Positions 22,094 to 22,541 of a stretch of DNA of 22,541 bases are shown piece by piece. Position numbers and translations under genes: made by a program. Numbering within the stretch: the first letter of the stretch is position 1; each line of letters starts with the position of its first letter. The stretch is from assembly GCA_964493205.1 (NCBI GenBank), contig CAZBMJ010000035.1, positions 1 through 22,541 on the forward strand. Direction: 5' to 3'. The notes under the pieces were generated by a model. That model saw only the letters and a program-made list of their open reading frames with translations. It did not search any database and had not been told where the DNA came from. Origin of the DNA: CAZBMJ01 sp964493205. GTDB taxonomy: Bacteria; Myxococcota; UBA727; JABDBI01.

Positions 22094-22541
22094 ATGTATT
22101 TATATAATTTTTTTGTTTTAATACTTATGCTTATACTTACTTCTTGCTCCACAGTAAAAATAAAAAATGTTGATTACAATTTAATTAACAATCAAAATAT
22201 ACCTAAAAGTCCTAATAATATTCTTCTTCTTAGGCATCAAATGCTACCAATTGATTACTTACATAAAAATCCTCAGATAAAAGGTATTATCGTTAATCAC
22301 TACATGGGTACGGGTAAAACTTTATTAGGTATTGGCGTTGCTGAAAGCTTTCCCATAAACCCAGTAATTATTTTGGCACCAAAATTTTTAGAAAGCCAAT
22401 GGCAAAATGAAATGGTTAAGTTTGGAGTAACAGATAGAACCCGCTATAAATTTGTTTCATATGATGATGCTCCAAAAATATTAGCTACTATGGATTTAAG
22501 CAACCATATTATCTTAGCAGACGAAGTACATAATCTTATTA
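22094..22541 (+). CDS. Superfamily 2 helicase-like ATPase with lipoprotein signal peptide (copy 2, cut by window end)
   Basis: Only the first 149 codons are in the window and they are open to its edge. The start is ATG 22094 with AAGGTG at 22083-22088. It begins MYLYNFFVLILMLILTSC, with a canonical lipobox LTSC at cysteine 18, clearer than in copy 1. Then come LRHQMLPIDYL, Walker A HYMGTGKTLLGIG, LAPKFLESQW, and DEVH where the window ends. By hand count, 103 of 149 residues match copy 1 without a gap, and most differences fall in the signal peptide and the following 25 residues. Hence the ATPase core is under strong conservation. Whether the second RecA domain and the hydrophobic hairpin are also kept cannot be seen. 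Confidence 0.85.
   Translation, partial: MYLYNFFVLILMLILTSCSTVKIKNVDYNLINNQNIPKSPNNILLLRHQMLPIDYLHKNPQIKGIIVNHYMGTGKTLLGIGVAESFPINPVIILAPKFLESQWQNEMVKFGVTDRTRYKFVSYDDAPKILATMDLSNHIILADEVHNLI

Noticed and set aside
12528..22541. Recent composite transposon with the two helicase modules as inverted ends
   Set aside because: No transposase, no target-site duplication, and the copies differ by about 30% in protein, so they are too old and too diverged to be mobile ends.
1..22541. CRISPR array, tRNA or rRNA genes
   Set aside because: No regularly spaced repeats, no cloverleaf-like sequence ending in CCA, and no rRNA-like stretch were seen on either strand.

Overview
The window comes from an AT-rich Gram-negative bacterium. 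It encodes at least seven proteins with lipoprotein signal peptides, two probable outer-membrane barrel proteins and a dipeptide/oligopeptide ABC importer. The lineage cannot be fixed from this sequence. The DUF4215-type Cys-rich motif inside OppB and the DUF2505-like protein suggest the old deltaproteobacterial side (Bdellovibrionota or Myxococcota-like), perhaps a predatory or host-associated form. This is inference.

Positions 1-5087: on the minus strand gltS (Na+/glutamate symporter) overlaps a DUF2505-like gene. Divergent to it is a plus-strand unit of an unrecognised lipoprotein and a TrmL-type tRNA methyltransferase, closed by a strong bidirectional terminator. Three small minus-strand lipoprotein genes follow, two of them a TRL-like pair.

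Positions 5164-12517: one plus-strand run of oppA-oppB-oppC-yicC-gmk-mnmA. OppB and OppC both carry large insertions. No ABC ATPase gene is present.

Positions 12528-15202 and 21222-22541: two copies of one divergent module, in opposite orientation, flanking the region between them. Each pairs a superfamily 2 helicase-like ATPase carrying a lipoprotein signal peptide with a small outer-membrane-like protein, and each shares a 47-bp intergenic core. The second helicase copy runs off the window. This is the most unusual system here, and I do not recognise it as a described one.

Positions 15340-21085: a plus-strand gene of distinctly higher GC, then a tight minus-strand operon deoC-deoA-nupC-punA-MNT-HEPN. 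The operon imports nucleosides, splits them by phosphorolysis and degrades deoxyribose phosphate. Its tail is an MNT/HEPN toxin-antitoxin-type pair that sits between two exact 49-bp copies of the punA 3' end, so the pair looks inserted. The closeness of exported helicases to a nucleoside-use operon raises the speculative idea of scavenging foreign nucleic acid.
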